From NCBI GenBank assembly GCA_001599915.1, contig BCIG01000027.1, forward strand, positions 310,001 to 374,000: a stretch of DNA of 64,000 bases, given 5' to 3'. The notes beneath the pieces were generated by a model. The model worked only from the letters and a program-made list of their open reading frames with translations. It ran no database searches and was not told where the DNA came from. The stretch is from Symbiotaphrina buchneri. Taxonomy: Eukaryota > Ascomycota > Symbiotaphrinales > Symbiotaphrinaceae. Made by a program: the position numbers and the translations under genes. Positions within the stretch are counted from its first letter, which is position 1; each line of letters opens with the position of its first letter. This document shows positions 37,434-48,740 of this stretch, one piece after another.

Positions 37434-37677
37434 TATTCTGGGCATAAGGCTGGAACGGAGTGGATCATCTGTGTGGTCTATACATAGCATAGCATATTAC
37501 GGAGTTTGAACATGTGGGAGCTGGAGTTCGTCGAGTGGAGAGCCATAGCTATCCGTCAAGTCACGCTGTCAGCCTCGGAGTTATATAGGCCGTTCCAAAA
37601 TGATCAAGGTATCATGCTAATTTTACACTTGTTGTACAATCAAAAGCAGACTAGCCACCATCCGTGCATTGAAGACA

Positions 37678-38985
37678 TCATTTCTGCATTCCATTGGGAT
37701 CATACTCCTCAAACGCCCAATTCCAGACCTTGTCATCCGTGAAATCCGAATCCGGACCCTTGCTACTCATCTCACCTATATGCTGCAATAAACTCGGAAC
37801 TGTGACCCATCTAACCAGGTGCTCTTCATCAGCCCACTCCTCCAACAGCTGATCGACATATCCCTTATCCTCACCGCCACTCATATGGCTCCGCAGGCGG
37901 TCGACGGCTCGCGGGATGACGTCGCGCGGGAAGATGAAGCCCTGCGAACAGCACCCGTACTTGGACATCTCGTGCACGCCGGGCTGCATGGGCTGAACGG
38001 TCCCACGACCGAGGAGGAAGTACAGCATGATACAAGCGGGCACGCCGACCAAAGTCATCAGCGCGATTACCGGGTTGGAGAGAGATCCACGCAGCCGGGG
38101 AGAAGAGGCGCGTGCGGCAATCAGAACGCATGCAACCGTCGAGGCGGTGAGCAGAGACCATCCCAGGTATCGCGGCCATTCTTCGCTGTTCCAGCCAAGG
38201 AAGAGCTCGGTGTAGAACAAACGCAGATACAGCCACTCATGCCCGTCCCAGCGCATCTGGTCATCTGCGCGTTCAGCGGCCGCGAGCGCACGCGGAAACC
38301 AGCCCCTGGCCGCTAGAACATCATCTTCCAGCATGGCCACCCATGGCGCACCTGTATCATAGCAGTGCTGCAGCGTGTAGGTGTAGTCGAAGACGGTCTT
38401 GTTCTTGTATTGATGCGTGTTCTCCCAATACACTATCTGCGCCTTCGATTTGACAGACACATTGTACGTGACGACCTCGTCGACGAGCTTGCGCAGCCAG
38501 GAGGAGCGGTAGATAGGGTGGTTGTGCGGATTGATGTGCGCGATCAGCGTCACCAGATGCAGCTTCGCCCTCTCTTCCGTGGTGAGGCCCTCCAGCAACG
38601 AACCGATGGTCGCGGAAACGTACTGCTCCTCCTGCCGTGGCCGCGCGATCGTGGATATGCCGAGACACAGTAGCGGATTGGGGTTCTCGGGCAACGGTGG
38701 AGGCGTCAGCGATTTGTTTGCGACGCCATAGACGTAGTCCAGCGCTTGCTTCTCGCGCTCGAGCGAGTATCCTCGTTTGTAACCACGATAGGTGTCGAAG
38801 AACAGCGACGTGGGATCGTTGTAGCGGGTCACCTGCAGATAGCGGAAGGCCGCCAGGTAGAAGAAGGCGAAGCACAGGAGGCTCCAGCCGGCGGGGGTTG
38901 TCCAGAGCCTGTGAAAGAGGCTTGAGGCGCGGCGTAGGTAGCCAGCGTACAGCGGCCGAACGACGGCGGCCCGTCTCATTCTCAT
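37678..38985 (-). CDS. PGAP4-like GPI glycan glycosyltransferase
   Basis: A single exon of 435 residues. A signal-anchor lies at about residues 32-50 (GWSLLCFAFFYLAAFRYL). A GT-A type catalytic region follows, with GISTIARPRQEEQYVSATIG and the metal-binding LEDD at 219-222. Two hydrophobic segments (about 273-291 and 304-326) then interrupt the domain, and it resumes with YGCCSQGFIFPRDVI. A glycosyltransferase split by a membrane hairpin is the hallmark of PGAP4/TMEM246, which adds GalNAc to the GPI glycan in the Golgi of mammals. Related fungal proteins are known by sequence, but the sugar is not established. A second ATG two codons in is equally possible. The gene converges on DHX16, with 244 bp between. 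Confidence 0.85.
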   Translation of the reverse strand: MRMRRAAVVRPLYAGYLRRASSLFHRLWTTPAGWSLLCFAFFYLAAFRYLQVTRYNDPTSLFFDTYRGYKRGYSLEREKQALDYVYGVANKSLTPPPLPENPNPLLCLGISTIARPRQEEQYVSATIGSLLEGLTTEERAKLHLVTLIAHINPHNHPIYRSSWLRKLVDEVVTYNVSVKSKAQIVYWENTHQYKNKTVFDYTYTLQHCYDTGAPWVAMLEDDVLAARGWFPRALAAAERADDQMRWDGHEWLYLRLFYTELFLGWNSEEWPRYLGWSLLTASTVACVLIAARASSPRLRGSLSNPVIALMTLVGVPACIMLYFLLGRGTVQPMQPGVHEMSKYGCCSQGFIFPRDVIPRAVDRLRSHMSGGEDKGYVDQLLEEWADEEHLVRWVTVPSLLQHIGEMSSKGPDSDFTDDKVWNWAFEEYDPNGMQK

Positions 38986-40621
38986 GGTGGTGGAGCGGCC
39001 TTGCGGTCCTCCCTGGAATCGAAACGCTCAGCCAGACATGACGGAGGGTTCAAGCAAAATCAATGTTTGCTCTCGCCGTCGGTCTGAAGTCTGCTGCCTT
39101 CGGTTTCACCAATGCTGGAACGGATGAGTGGAGTGTGAATGTTCGCAAGGTTTCGCGGGGAGGCGCAAACGAAGCTACGGGACGCCCAGCCTCGCCAGCT
39201 ACACGGAGTATAATTCACTCGCACGCGACAATGCGCCTTCTTTTCTTTACCTCTAGAAAGTAGGATGATCCTTGTTTCTTGAACAATTAACTCCGTACAT
39301 AGCTACCGGTCTCTCACGTATAATTTGAGTTGAGTGAGAAATTTCTAAGTGCTGTACCACTGGCCACCACCTGCTCTGACATGCCGCGAAGCCAATAAGC
39401 TTGTTCGTCTCTGGTTCGTGCGCAATTGCTCCCAGCTATCATGAATACAAACCGGCATGCAGGCTGAATTATTTATTAATCAAGATTAACCTTTTGATCC
39501 GGCAGCCAGGATTGGATTATGCACGCTTATCAGCATACTGTCATCCAAGGGTATGACAGCTACTAAAAGACAATGCTGGTCGTTTGTAAGCCCGGCTGAA
39601 GCATCCTTGTCATGGTATCAGAGGGCTTGGGCATGTGTGACTGTGACTAACTGTAGAGGCTGATACGCTGGGATTTAACTCCATGCAGGCGAGCGGTCCG
39701 CAGACGGATAGATACCGGTACGTGAAGGGTTACGAAGCAAGGTACAATGAATACAAAGTTCGATACAAGCAAATTCGAGCTGTTGTTGTCCAGTGACTTG
39801 TTCATAACATGCCGGGTCGATCGGGAAGATACGGGGTGGAAGGAAAAGGTCTCGAACCATATTGCTCAGTAATATTAAACGTCTACTCTGGCAGAGACTA
39901 CCTTGCATATGGTGAGCTGAGCAAAGATCCTCAAAGTGGGTTGATTTTCAGGTCCGAATTAAAAATAATAATGCCATGCAGCGGTGGGCTTTGCTTTGTG
40001 CTGCTGAGTTGCTGATGGATGGTTATCGATGTACGTAGTACGAAGTAGGTACTTACTGTGCATGCGGTAGGTACCTCAGTAAGGAGATAAGATATGGTGG
40101 CGCTAAAGTACCTTATCGTAGCCCCTTGGAACTGCTTTGGCGCGCTAAGGGGGGATCCCGCGTCAGCGTGTCATCAGCCCGTCCCGAATCACAGGGAGCA
40201 AAGAAAGTACGACATGACCTTGCTGCCAACATCCTTTCATTCCTTCTTCCCCAACAACTTCTCCACCATTTCAACGATACTCCTGCCAGCGAGGCTTCTC
40301 TATCATTCGCCTGCATCCGGCAGTTTAATCTTCAAACCGCCTCTTGTTATCCTCTTCAGAATCTGGATTCTTCTCTCGTTCTTGAAGGTTGCGCGCCATC
40401 GGTCCTTTTCCGGATGTAATTAGGCTCGATCGCTTCAAGCTATCCGCGATAGGAAGGCACCATTATCGCGCCCAGTAACGACATCATCCCCCGGCCAGAG
40501 CGATCCATCCGGTCTCTACCTCAACCTGGCCAGTACGATAATATCTCGATAATCCAGTGGGTCGATTGTCTGCGGGAATACTCGAGGATCATCGTGATTT
40601 TCGTACCCGTAGGACCTCACC
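38986..40621. other. Intergenic region
   Basis: These 1.6 kb lie between divergent starts, the PGAP4-like gene and an unknown gene. Parts are AT-rich (TTATTTATTAATCAAGATTA near 39470). Short frames occur but none is convincing. A GTACGTAGTACGAAGTAGGT stretch near 40031 and a CTCGTTCTTGAA-type pyrimidine-rich part precede the next gene. Confidence 0.4.
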
Positions 40622-42472
40622 ATGGCTTTCCGCCAGCCAACCCACGCTCCTCAGCGTCAGCTTCCCCTCCCTCCGCGACCCGAGGCTATCAGAACCACTA
40701 GCTATCAGTCATCTCAAGCCCTCCGCCAACTCGAAGAGTCGCAGGAGTGGGTGCTGTTCTCACCCTCGCAAGCACCATCCACCACTCGTACGCATACCAC
40801 CTCGACCTCACGAACACCGCGGACAGCTGGTCTGTCGCGTCTCTCCGATTTCGGCTCGCTTGATACCGCTGCGCGCGCTTACGACAGAGAAGATGAAGAC
40901 GAACGAGAAGACGAAGAGGCGATTAATGAGGATGAAGACGATGAAGGCGAGGATCTGGATAGTCTAGATAGTCATCTGCATGCATTTAGAGAACCCTCCG
41001 TCTATAATGCATCGTCGAAAAGAAGGCTTGATCAGAGTGGAGGGACCGTCTTACCTACACACGACGGCTTAGGAACATTTCCAGCTTCGAGTTCGGGCGT
41101 CCAGGAGCAACTCTGGGCTTTTGAGCAATATAATCCACATAGGAAGAGTCAGAGGCGGCGGCGATCGAGCAAGCCCCTCGACTCTGTTGATCAGCGTGAA
41201 ATGGACGAGACGTCCGCTCAGAACGAGCGGATGAAAAGGATAGAGCAGTGGAGAATGGAGCAAAGCCAGGCGTTGCTGGACGAGATTCAGAAGGAAACGA
41301 GGCGTCGGCGGATGACAAGGGAGAGTGATAGACGCAGTCGCACTGCGAGCATGGGGCAAGAAGGGATGGTGACATTGGGCTCAAAAGACCGGAAGAGGGG
41401 GCTTGTGGATGGCAATGTAGCCGATGGTCAAAACACTGGACCTGAAGCAAACGCAGAAAGCGAGGGTTTCTGGACCCGAATCACGAGAAGGGTGATCCGG
41501 GATCTCATGGGTATCGATGAATCCTTGTTGTCCGTCATTTTTGGCGAAGCTTTGGCAGACGAAGGGTCGGCATCACCGGTCACCACTTTAGACATGGATC
41601 GCGTGTTGCAAGATGAGATACAAGATGACCAGCCTGCAAGCGGCGGTTGGGAAGATCGACTTTTGCAACGCATTGGAAGGGCATTGGGCATTCTCGTCCA
41701 CCAACTGTCTGAGCATCCCGGTGCGTTCTCAACATATCTTCGCACCATTCAGGAGACCCCTGAATACGCTGGACTCCCTGCTTCGTCTTCAAAAGGACAG
41801 GCTCCGGTTGATATTCGACAATCTCAGGGCACACCTACCACACCATCCGACATCCACGCCTCAACGTCAAGTCCATTCTTCAACCCCACCATACCTCTCG
41901 CACAGCAGGAGCCGTCGCCGGCCCATCATGCTGCTCTCTGGGGTATCGAGGAGGAGTTCCCTCAATCCATTCCGCCTTCAGAGGAAGCCGAGCGCCTAGC
42001 ACGAGAGCGTGAACACTGGGAGCGTGAGCTCGACGTCAAGATGGTGTTCACCTTCCTACGCGATCGCTTCAGGTCCCGCTCGGCCCCAAGCTCTGGTGAG
42101 GCTTTCCGCTCAGCATCTCTCTCGACCTCTCCCGAAGACACCGCGCGGCGGGCTGTCGCACGCGTACAACAGCATCACCCACTCGTCTCACAGCAGCGTG
42201 CCCAGCAGCAGCGAAGGCGCGCAATGCACCAGTCCCAGTCACAGCACGCCTTAGCAACTTCAAATTCCAACTCCGTCTCGGTGCAGCGCTGGCGCCGCAG
42301 CATTGCTCTGAAGGACACGAGCAGTTGCGCGAGTGAGAGTACGCGAAGCCTAAGCGTCTCGCGCCGTAGCAGGGGGAGTTCCAGACATTACTGGGACCTT
42401 GGCGGCGCGGGTAGTGAGAGCGCTGTCAGCGTCGTTGCTGCTGGTGGACTGGGCGGTTGGGGCGAGGTTTAG
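40622..42472 (+). CDS. Protein of unknown function, acidic and Arg/Ser-rich
   Basis: One frame of 616 residues from the ATG at 40622. The N-terminus has a short motif-like segment (ESQEWVLFSPS). An acidic run follows around residues 80-115 (EDEDEREDEEAINEDEDDE), then a charged helix (NERMKRIEQWRMEQSQALLD). The most ordered part is a compact amphipathic block, WTRITRRVIRDLMGIDESLL, followed by SVIFGEALADE. The C-terminal third is disordered and rich in Gln, Ser and Arg. I see no signal peptide and no clear transmembrane helix. I do not recognise the family. Confidence 0.7.
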   Translation: MAFRQPTHAPQRQLPLPPRPEAIRTTSYQSSQALRQLEESQEWVLFSPSQAPSTTRTHTTSTSRTPRTAGLSRLSDFGSLDTAARAYDREDEDEREDEEAINEDEDDEGEDLDSLDSHLHAFREPSVYNASSKRRLDQSGGTVLPTHDGLGTFPASSSGVQEQLWAFEQYNPHRKSQRRRRSSKPLDSVDQREMDETSAQNERMKRIEQWRMEQSQALLDEIQKETRRRRMTRESDRRSRTASMGQEGMVTLGSKDRKRGLVDGNVADGQNTGPEANAESEGFWTRITRRVIRDLMGIDESLLSVIFGEALADEGSASPVTTLDMDRVLQDEIQDDQPASGGWEDRLLQRIGRALGILVHQLSEHPGAFSTYLRTIQETPEYAGLPASSSKGQAPVDIRQSQGTPTTPSDIHASTSSPFFNPTIPLAQQEPSPAHHAALWGIEEEFPQSIPPSEEAERLAREREHWERELDVKMVFTFLRDRFRSRSAPSSGEAFRSASLSTSPEDTARRAVARVQQHHPLVSQQRAQQQRRRAMHQSQSQHALATSNSNSVSVQRWRRSIALKDTSSCASESTRSLSVSRRSRGSSRHYWDLGGAGSESAVSVVAAGGLGGWGEV

Positions 42473-43222
42473 ATGCTTCGGCCTGGAGCTCTGTGCGGGT
42501 GCAATTCAAGGAGTAGTGCCATTGCAGGTAATTTCAGTGGTCGCAATATCGGAAGGTTGGGTATTATTGACGATGGAACGATTACGGCGGAGTGGGTGCT
42601 TCATATTTTGCTCATCATGTCTTCTCTCATCTCATACAATACATGCTCGGGCGGAGCCGGCGTTGATGCTGCCGGAGAACTGAGTCTCTCCTGATGTCTC
42701 CTCTATGTGTTTCTTCGCTGTCCAGCCATATCTTTACGACCTAATTGCTATCATATCTCACGACCTGGTGTTTGATTTTTGATTCTCATCTTATCTCCCT
42801 TCGTCCATGTGTTATAGCATATCACTGTCGCTCATAGCATAGACATCTAGAATATAACGCCTCGAGGCTACAATAACGGACAATACCTCTCGTCGTACTT
42901 TATGGTAGTAGTGAGCATGGACAAGGCGATCCCACAATCTCACTGCGGTTAAGTAGTGGACTGAGCGGATCCGTGTTGGCACGAGACGTCGCTCACCAGA
43001 GGCATCACCGTTACCGCAGTTTCAGAAGCATAGGTTCAGCATAGGACTACGCATAATGCGAGGAATGTGACAGAATCATGATCATTGAAGCCCAGGTGCA
43101 TGTCTCAATTCTAAAAACAAGCAAGCTATCGCCAACCCTGATGTTGGAAACACAAAGTTCGCCATTTGCCATTCGTCACCCACGTCCGAAACACACCACC
43201 TCCAGCTGTCTTCTCAAACCAT
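42473..43222. other. Intergenic, convergent 3' ends
   Basis: These 750 bp lie between the stop of the 616-residue protein and the stop of the uL16 gene. They probably hold two 3' UTRs. Nothing else was recognised. Confidence 0.45.
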
Positions 43223-44084
43223 CTAAGCAGCGAAGGCGTCGGGGAAGCGGCGCATGTTGTACTCGAGCGGGCCGTGGTTCTTGAGGAACTGGACGTAGGC
43301 ACCATCGACCTTGACACGACCCTCGGCGCGCTTCTCGAGATACTCCTCGCGGCGGAGAGGGGTGAAGCCCCAGTTCTTGGAGACGATGATCTTTTGGCGG
43401 CCGGGGAACTTGTACTGCGAGCGACGGAGAGCCTCGATGGCGGTGGCGCGGTGGGTGTCACGGGTCCGGACGGAGAGCAGGATCTGGCCGATGTTGACAC
43501 GGGCGACGGAGCCGTTGGGCTTGCCCCACGCACCGCGCATGCCGGTTTGGAGACGATCGGCTCCAGCGCACGACAACATCTTGTTGATCCGGATGACGTG
43601 GTATGGGTGAGCGCGCACGCGCAGATGGAAACCTTCCTTTCCGGCAACCTTGACGAGGTACCTGCCAGTAATGTCAGATCTTGTCCCCACCACGTCTTTC
43701 TTCCGTATGAGACTTACTTGTTGGCGCAGATACGCGCGGCTTCCAGAGCCTCGGAGCTCAGCTGTTCATACTCGTTTGACACCAAGTGCACGCACAGAGG
43801 GAACTCGTCGACACCCGCACGCTTGCGGCCCAAGTCGAAGATACGGATCTTAGGGTCGGGCACACCGCGGTTGAACCGGGACTTGGGGTAGGGCTAGAAG
43901 AGACATCGTTAGCATTTCCTGCTTTTCAGATCGAGCAGAACCCAGAGTCATGATCAAGCAGTCCACCGCTGGTAACCCAGCGATTTCATTGCCAGAAATC
44001 CATCGTCGGCCATCGATCGCGGGGAATGTCGAATCGTACCTTGTTCTTACAGTAGCGGTAACATCTCGCGGGACGACGGGCCAT
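43223..44084 (-). CDS. RPL10: Large-subunit ribosomal protein uL16 (L10)
   Basis: Three exons read right to left: 44084-44040, 43893-43718 and 43661-43223, giving 219 residues. The start [20 protein letters not shown] and the later [28 protein letters not shown] and [12 protein letters not shown] segments are diagnostic. uL16 is added late to the pre-60S particle, and its loading marks subunit maturation in the cytoplasm. The first intron (43894-44039, 146 nt) follows the first 15 codons, a common place in ribosomal protein genes. The C-terminus [10 protein letters not shown] is complete. The next gene upstream on the same strand is eL30. Confidence 0.97.
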
Positions 44085-44639
44085 CTTGACGGTATTATCT
44101 TTGATGATGATACTGTCGTGTAGAGTGTCGTGAGACGGAGTGTCGAAGAGGGAGGCGGACTGAAGTCACTCGCTCGTCTCAAGGCTCACTCCAGCGTTGG
44201 ATTTCTAAGCTCGGTAGTGGCGGAGGAATTACTAAGCCAATAATTTCGCAGTCACCCTTCCACACAAACTCGCTAGCCTTGCCCTAATCTCTATGGAGCA
44301 CACCTGGGCGCATTCTGAGTCACAAAAGCAAGGTTTCTTAATTCTGCAGACGTGATATTGAGTTACTTGCAGGGGAGAAGGAGACGCCATTGATGACAAT
44401 GTGCCGCTTCACCAATGATCTGGGACTATGTAGAGTCATTGGGCGGCGAGACGTCCTGTCTAGCGGCGGAGTGATATCCAGCCTAGCGTAGGTTGATTCA
44501 CATTGGAGTCACAGTCTTCGATAGATAGGATCCTGAAACGGGCGTTGAGACACTTCAATGTAATTGCCACGCGCCCATGCGAGCTGCTAAGGTATCTGTA
44601 CAATCGACCGTCCCATGCCTTTCCCCTCAACTACTGCAT
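44085..44639. other. Intergenic, RPL10 promoter and RPL30 3' end
   Basis: These 555 bp lie between two ribosomal protein genes on the minus strand. They should carry the RPL10 promoter. No other gene was seen. Confidence 0.45.
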
Positions 44640-45231
44640 TTAAGCAGTAGTACCGCTCAGGATATCCGAGTCACCAGCGTCCAACACAGCCATGGTCGAG
44701 CAACGGAAGAGTTTACCGCAGGCGGTACCCAACTCAATCTGAGGAAGGCGTTAGCATCAGGTTATTGACCCTCCAAAGCCTTACAGGAAGGCTTTTTCGC
44801 AGGGTTCAAGACCCTCGTGGCATTACGCCAGTCGTTGGGTCGCTGCCTTTAAGATCTCCATTACGGAAGATCTCATCAAGCAGTTGAAGCGAGCGAAATA
44901 AGAAAGTATGATCAACTTACGTTGTTACCCGCGAAGTGGTGCACGTTGGTCTTGGAAAGCATCGAGTAGTATTCGAGCTCGGACTTGCGGAGAGGAGGAG
45001 TGTTGCCGGCGATGATCACCAACTTGGCCTTGCCGGAGCGCAGGGTCTTGAGGGTAGATTTGTAACCCAGAGTGACTGTAGAGATCATGATCAGCAATGG
45101 TCTTTTGCGTCGACTTCCTTGAGGGCGGAAGATATGACAAGCGGATGCATACCTTTACCAGACTTCATCACAAGCGCCAGGCGCGAGTTGATGCTGTCGG
45201 CAGTCTTCTTTGTCTTCTTTGTTGGTGCCAT
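44640..45231 (-). CDS. RPL30: Large-subunit ribosomal protein eL30
   Basis: Three exons read right to left: 45231-45153, 45075-44921 and 44738-44640, giving 110 residues. The sequence starts [20 protein letters not shown], continues [20 protein letters not shown] and ends [16 protein letters not shown]. These are diagnostic for the L7Ae-fold protein eL30 of the 60S subunit. The third exon was too short to stand out alone but joins in phase after AGNN ([15 protein letters not shown]). The second intron, 182 nt, is the longest in the two ribosomal protein genes and contains two perfect hairpins. Yeast eL30 represses splicing of its own transcript, but nothing here proves the same. Confidence 0.96.
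44775..44815. other. Two adjacent perfect hairpins inside the eL30 intron
   Basis: An 8-bp stem (AAAGCCTT, 5-nt loop, AAGGCTTT; 44775-44795) is followed by a 5-bp stem (AGGGT, 5-nt loop, ACCCT; 44801-44815). Both lie in the second intron of RPL30. They could fold the intron or belong to an intronic small RNA. No convincing box C/D or H/ACA set was found. Confidence 0.4.
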
Positions 45232-45666
45232 CGCTGCGCTTCAGAAATCTGTCGCGGTCGGATTTCTGATGGATATGTTTGATGCGCTCCGGACTCGTGT
45301 TGCGGTGTTGACTTGCTGAAGCTCGGGGCTGAATATTTTGGTCCCAATCAAGCGAGCTCGGCTTGGCAAGGGCACAACCCTAACCTGACCACTTTCGGCG
45401 ATAGGGGGGTGAGCCACTGTCGTACGGATGTCTTATGTAGCTACCTTACGCTGCATGCCAATCTAGATATTCTACGATTTGGTGATCACATACTTGGTAT
45501 CGTTGATCGAGTTCGTCGGATGTATTGAAATCGTTAGAGAGAAACAGAGTGGTATAGAGCTTTCTGCCAAGTCATAGACCTTCCAACAACTCCAAGACCC
45601 AACATCACCGGGCATCAGCTATACAATTTGAGCATAGTGTGGAGCAAAACAATCCCGTGTGCTCAA
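45232..45666. other. Intergenic, RPL30 promoter region
   Basis: These 435 bp lie between RPL30 and the coiled-coil gene, both on the minus strand. They should hold the RPL30 promoter. No open frame is convincing. Confidence 0.45.
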
Positions 45667-47742
45667 TCAACCCTCCACAATTGGACATTGTAATGGTGTA
45701 GACTGCGTAGTCTGCTGCGGCCCTTCACCAGCAGCCCCCCGATTGAACCACCCCATCCAGCTTGATCTTTTGCTTTGGGACCGCTTCAATCCACCAATAT
45801 TGCTATCTTCCACTTCCGGATTCTCCTGTACTAGTCTGAGTGGCCTGACAGTCCTCCCTGCGATGACGTTGCCTGCAGTTCCAGTGCTGACACGCGGCGG
45901 GCTGCTGGTAGAAGTAGCTGATGTTTCGCCATCCGCTGCTCCGCTAAGATCACTGACAACGCTATTCGAAGAAGAATTCATTCTTTGGTTCTCCTTGTCG
46001 CCTTTTTCAGCGACAGTTGAGATCTGGCCTCCACTGACGCTTCGTCCACCGAAGAAAGACTGTCCTGACGCAGTAGGACTGAGAGGACCGCCACCTCGCG
46101 CAGCGGCAGCAGTGGGCTGGCCACGATACATCTGGTTGACAACCGCAGCAGGCTGCCACTCAGATCTCGCCCTTCGGTGTACACCAGTGCGGAGCGACTG
46201 TGATCTTGTCAAAGGAATAGCTGGTGCCTTCTCTGGATCCTCATTGGCCGAGGGAACAGGAACCGCAGTCTTCATAGGAGCGGAGATATTAGTGGTAGCG
46301 GGAGGTGGCATGATGCTGGACGGCTTGGTTGGACGAGTCGTGCCTCGACCCGTTATGGACTTAGCGCGCTGCAGCAGAGAAGGCTGCTCTACAGCCCCGT
46401 CCTTTGGAGGCGGCGGCGGTGGTTGTCCGTCAATGGAGGAGTGATCATTTCCAGGAGCTTTGGGGCCCGACATGAGATCGGGCGTCTTGTCTAAAATTGC
46501 TTCAAAGTCCTTGTGCTGCAGTAAACGCTCGATGATGTTGTTTATGTAAAGGGTTAGAGCCTTATTCTGGTCTCTCAGAGACTTGGCCTCTGCCTCCAGT
46601 CGACGGTAGTTCTCGCTTTCTCCTTCGGCGACAGATTCAAGCTCGTCGGCCAAGGAACCCAACCCAGTCCTAGCGGGAGAAGATGAAAGCTGAGTGTCAT
46701 GATGAGGCTGCATAAAGTCGGACCTCGCAAAGTCACCGTTGAGGGTCTTCTCATTAAGCAGCAACTGATAGCTCTCGTTGTCCTCCATCAGCCTAGCGTT
46801 TGCCATACGAGCTTCCAGGAGCATCCTCTCAACCTCTTGCAGACGGCCACCGCCCATATTCTCCATTTCAATAAGCTTAATCTGAGCTTCAGCCAGCTCC
46901 AGGCGCAATGATTCTATCAATTTGTCTTTTTGAAGGATCAGGCGGGAATTGTTGCTGCTGGAATTGCTCCTCGAGATAGCGGGCGGTGCAAAATGACCGT
47001 TGTCGAGATTCGGAGAAGAGTTATTGGCTATTCAACGTCAACATCAAGAACATCATGTAGTGGCAGAGATGGTCCTACATCGTCTTCCTTGCCTGCTTTC
47101 ATCATCCATGTTTGCTCTCATGCCTTTCTGCGCAAGCGTCTCCTTCAACCGTTGGATCGTCATCTGCAGCTCCTCCTCATGGTTGTTCGTATGCTCTTTA
47201 TCCTGCATCATAGCCGCCCTTTCAGTCTCGTATATATTCTCGATCTCTCTCTTCTGCCTCAGCAGGTCCTTATTTTCATTCTGCAGACCCTCTATTCTTT
47301 CCTCGCCTTCGTAGAGTCTGTCCTCCAGCTTCGCCTGCTCGAGTAAAGCATCATCAAGACGCGCCTGCGCCATTTCCAGCTGCTTTCTGTATTCATCCGA
47401 CGCCAGTTCAGCCCGTTGGAGTTGGGCCTTGAGATCATCGATCAAGGCAGCCGCTTCAGCCCTAGCGTCTTCGTCGGTGTCTGCGGCAGCCACGACATTA
47501 CCGGACGAGCGGGGGGTGGAGATACTGCCAGGACGCTTTGCCGCGGCCCGAGCGGAGACTGGTGTATTTGGCCCATTTCTAATGGATCGAGTGCGGGCAA
47601 GGCCATTGGACGAGGCCGCTGTGGCGGGAGTTGGAGACTGGTTGACCCTGGATGAAGCTCCAGGGGTAGGAGAAGCTCGCGCACCTGGCGAGGGACGCCC
47701 AGGAGTATTCTCGGTAGGGGTTTTCTTCGCTGGAGTGGCCAT
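45667..47742 (-). CDS. Coiled-coil protein (fungal M-protein-repeat type)
   Basis: Exons 47742-47079 and 47027-45667 encode 674 residues. After a Pro/Thr/Ser-rich N-terminus (TPTENTPGRPSPGARASP), residues of about 90-225 form a long coiled coil (AAALIDDLKAQLQRAELASD, KREIENIYETERAAM). A second coil follows the intron (KDKLIESLRLELAEAQIKLI), then a shorter one (ENYRRLEAEAKSLRDQNKAL). The C-terminal half is disordered and ends with a conserved-looking KRSSWMGWFNRG. I recall annotations of this family as an M protein repeat protein. No firm function is known to me. A cytoskeletal or membrane-scaffold role would be a guess. The start at 47742 is the first ATG; the frame is open slightly upstream without one. 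Confidence 0.75.
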
Positions 47743-48740
47743 CGTAATGATGAGAGTTGAATATGACAATGAAGGAATAGAGTCGAGGAAAATGTCGACA
47801 GGATGGAAGTTGGGCCGTTCAGCAAGGAGACAGGGGCCTCTGCATAAGGTAATATTGTTGTTCCAGGTTGTTGTCCAGCTGCTCGTCTACAGAGTACACC
47901 GAGAACGGGTACCTATTCTTAGGACGCGCCTTTCTTATCAAGCAAGCACGGCCTCAACTCGCGGGCCAGGGGATGATATTTGTACGAAATTAAGGGAGAT
48001 TAAGGATGGGAAGGTCGAGGGTGGATTACCCGATGCTGCCACAGCTGAAATGATTCCACAGTTATCTAATAATAATGAGATTCACAGATCTTACTCCACG
48101 ATGGCGATCTCATACAGGTAAAGTACGGGTACTTAGATTGGCAGTTTCTTGCCTTGCAAGCTGTGTGACCAGTCACAGCCTCACAGCCACATTAACATTC
48201 CTGTGGCTTCCCGGACGACTGCATCAGGTACCGTAGGGCTTGACGAGGCAGGCACCACACGGGAGCGGACAGTCACTACTACCACCTTAACCCATAAGCT
48301 TCCGCTAACAACGGCAAGTCACCGCGTTGATCATCTCCTTATTCTCCGACCGTGGACCTCGACTGGACAACTACAGTTGATGACGGATTCGAAGGCGCAT
48401 GACACGCTTCGAACAAAGCCTCGATTGACAAGTATCACGGATGTCACCATTGTGCTTAAAGTAGTATGCTCTTTGGGAACTATGATATCAATGCACCTCG
48501 TCTGAGACGACTTTCTCACGTACCGTACAAAATAGCATTGATTGCTATCGCAAAGAAAATCAGACCCAGGGTATCTAGGCTAAAACCAGCCGGAAGAGCC
48601 TCGAGCGAAGGAAATAAGGCAAAAGAACCTCGAATGCTCGCCCCTGCAATGCATTGTAATGAAAAATGCGCCAAGAAATGTCGCCCATAGACTCAATCGC
48701 ATCAAGACGGGACCAAACAAGGCGCCACCGATGCTCATCG
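47743..48740. other. Intergenic region
   Basis: These 998 bp lie between the coiled-coil gene start and the VPS62 stop, both on the minus strand. Only short, unconvincing frames are present. Confidence 0.4.

Noticed and set aside
39845-39866. Exact B-box match on the minus strand (GGTTCGAGACC)
   Set aside because: No T-arm, acceptor stem or A-box can be built around it.
43894-44039. snoRNA in the first intron of the uL16 gene
   Set aside because: Only scattered ATGA and CTGA matches; no terminal stem or boxes at proper spacing.
44739-44920. Box C/D snoRNA in the eL30 intron
   Set aside because: TTGATGA and CTGA motifs occur, but the flanks do not pair into the short terminal stem and no guide match could be tested.
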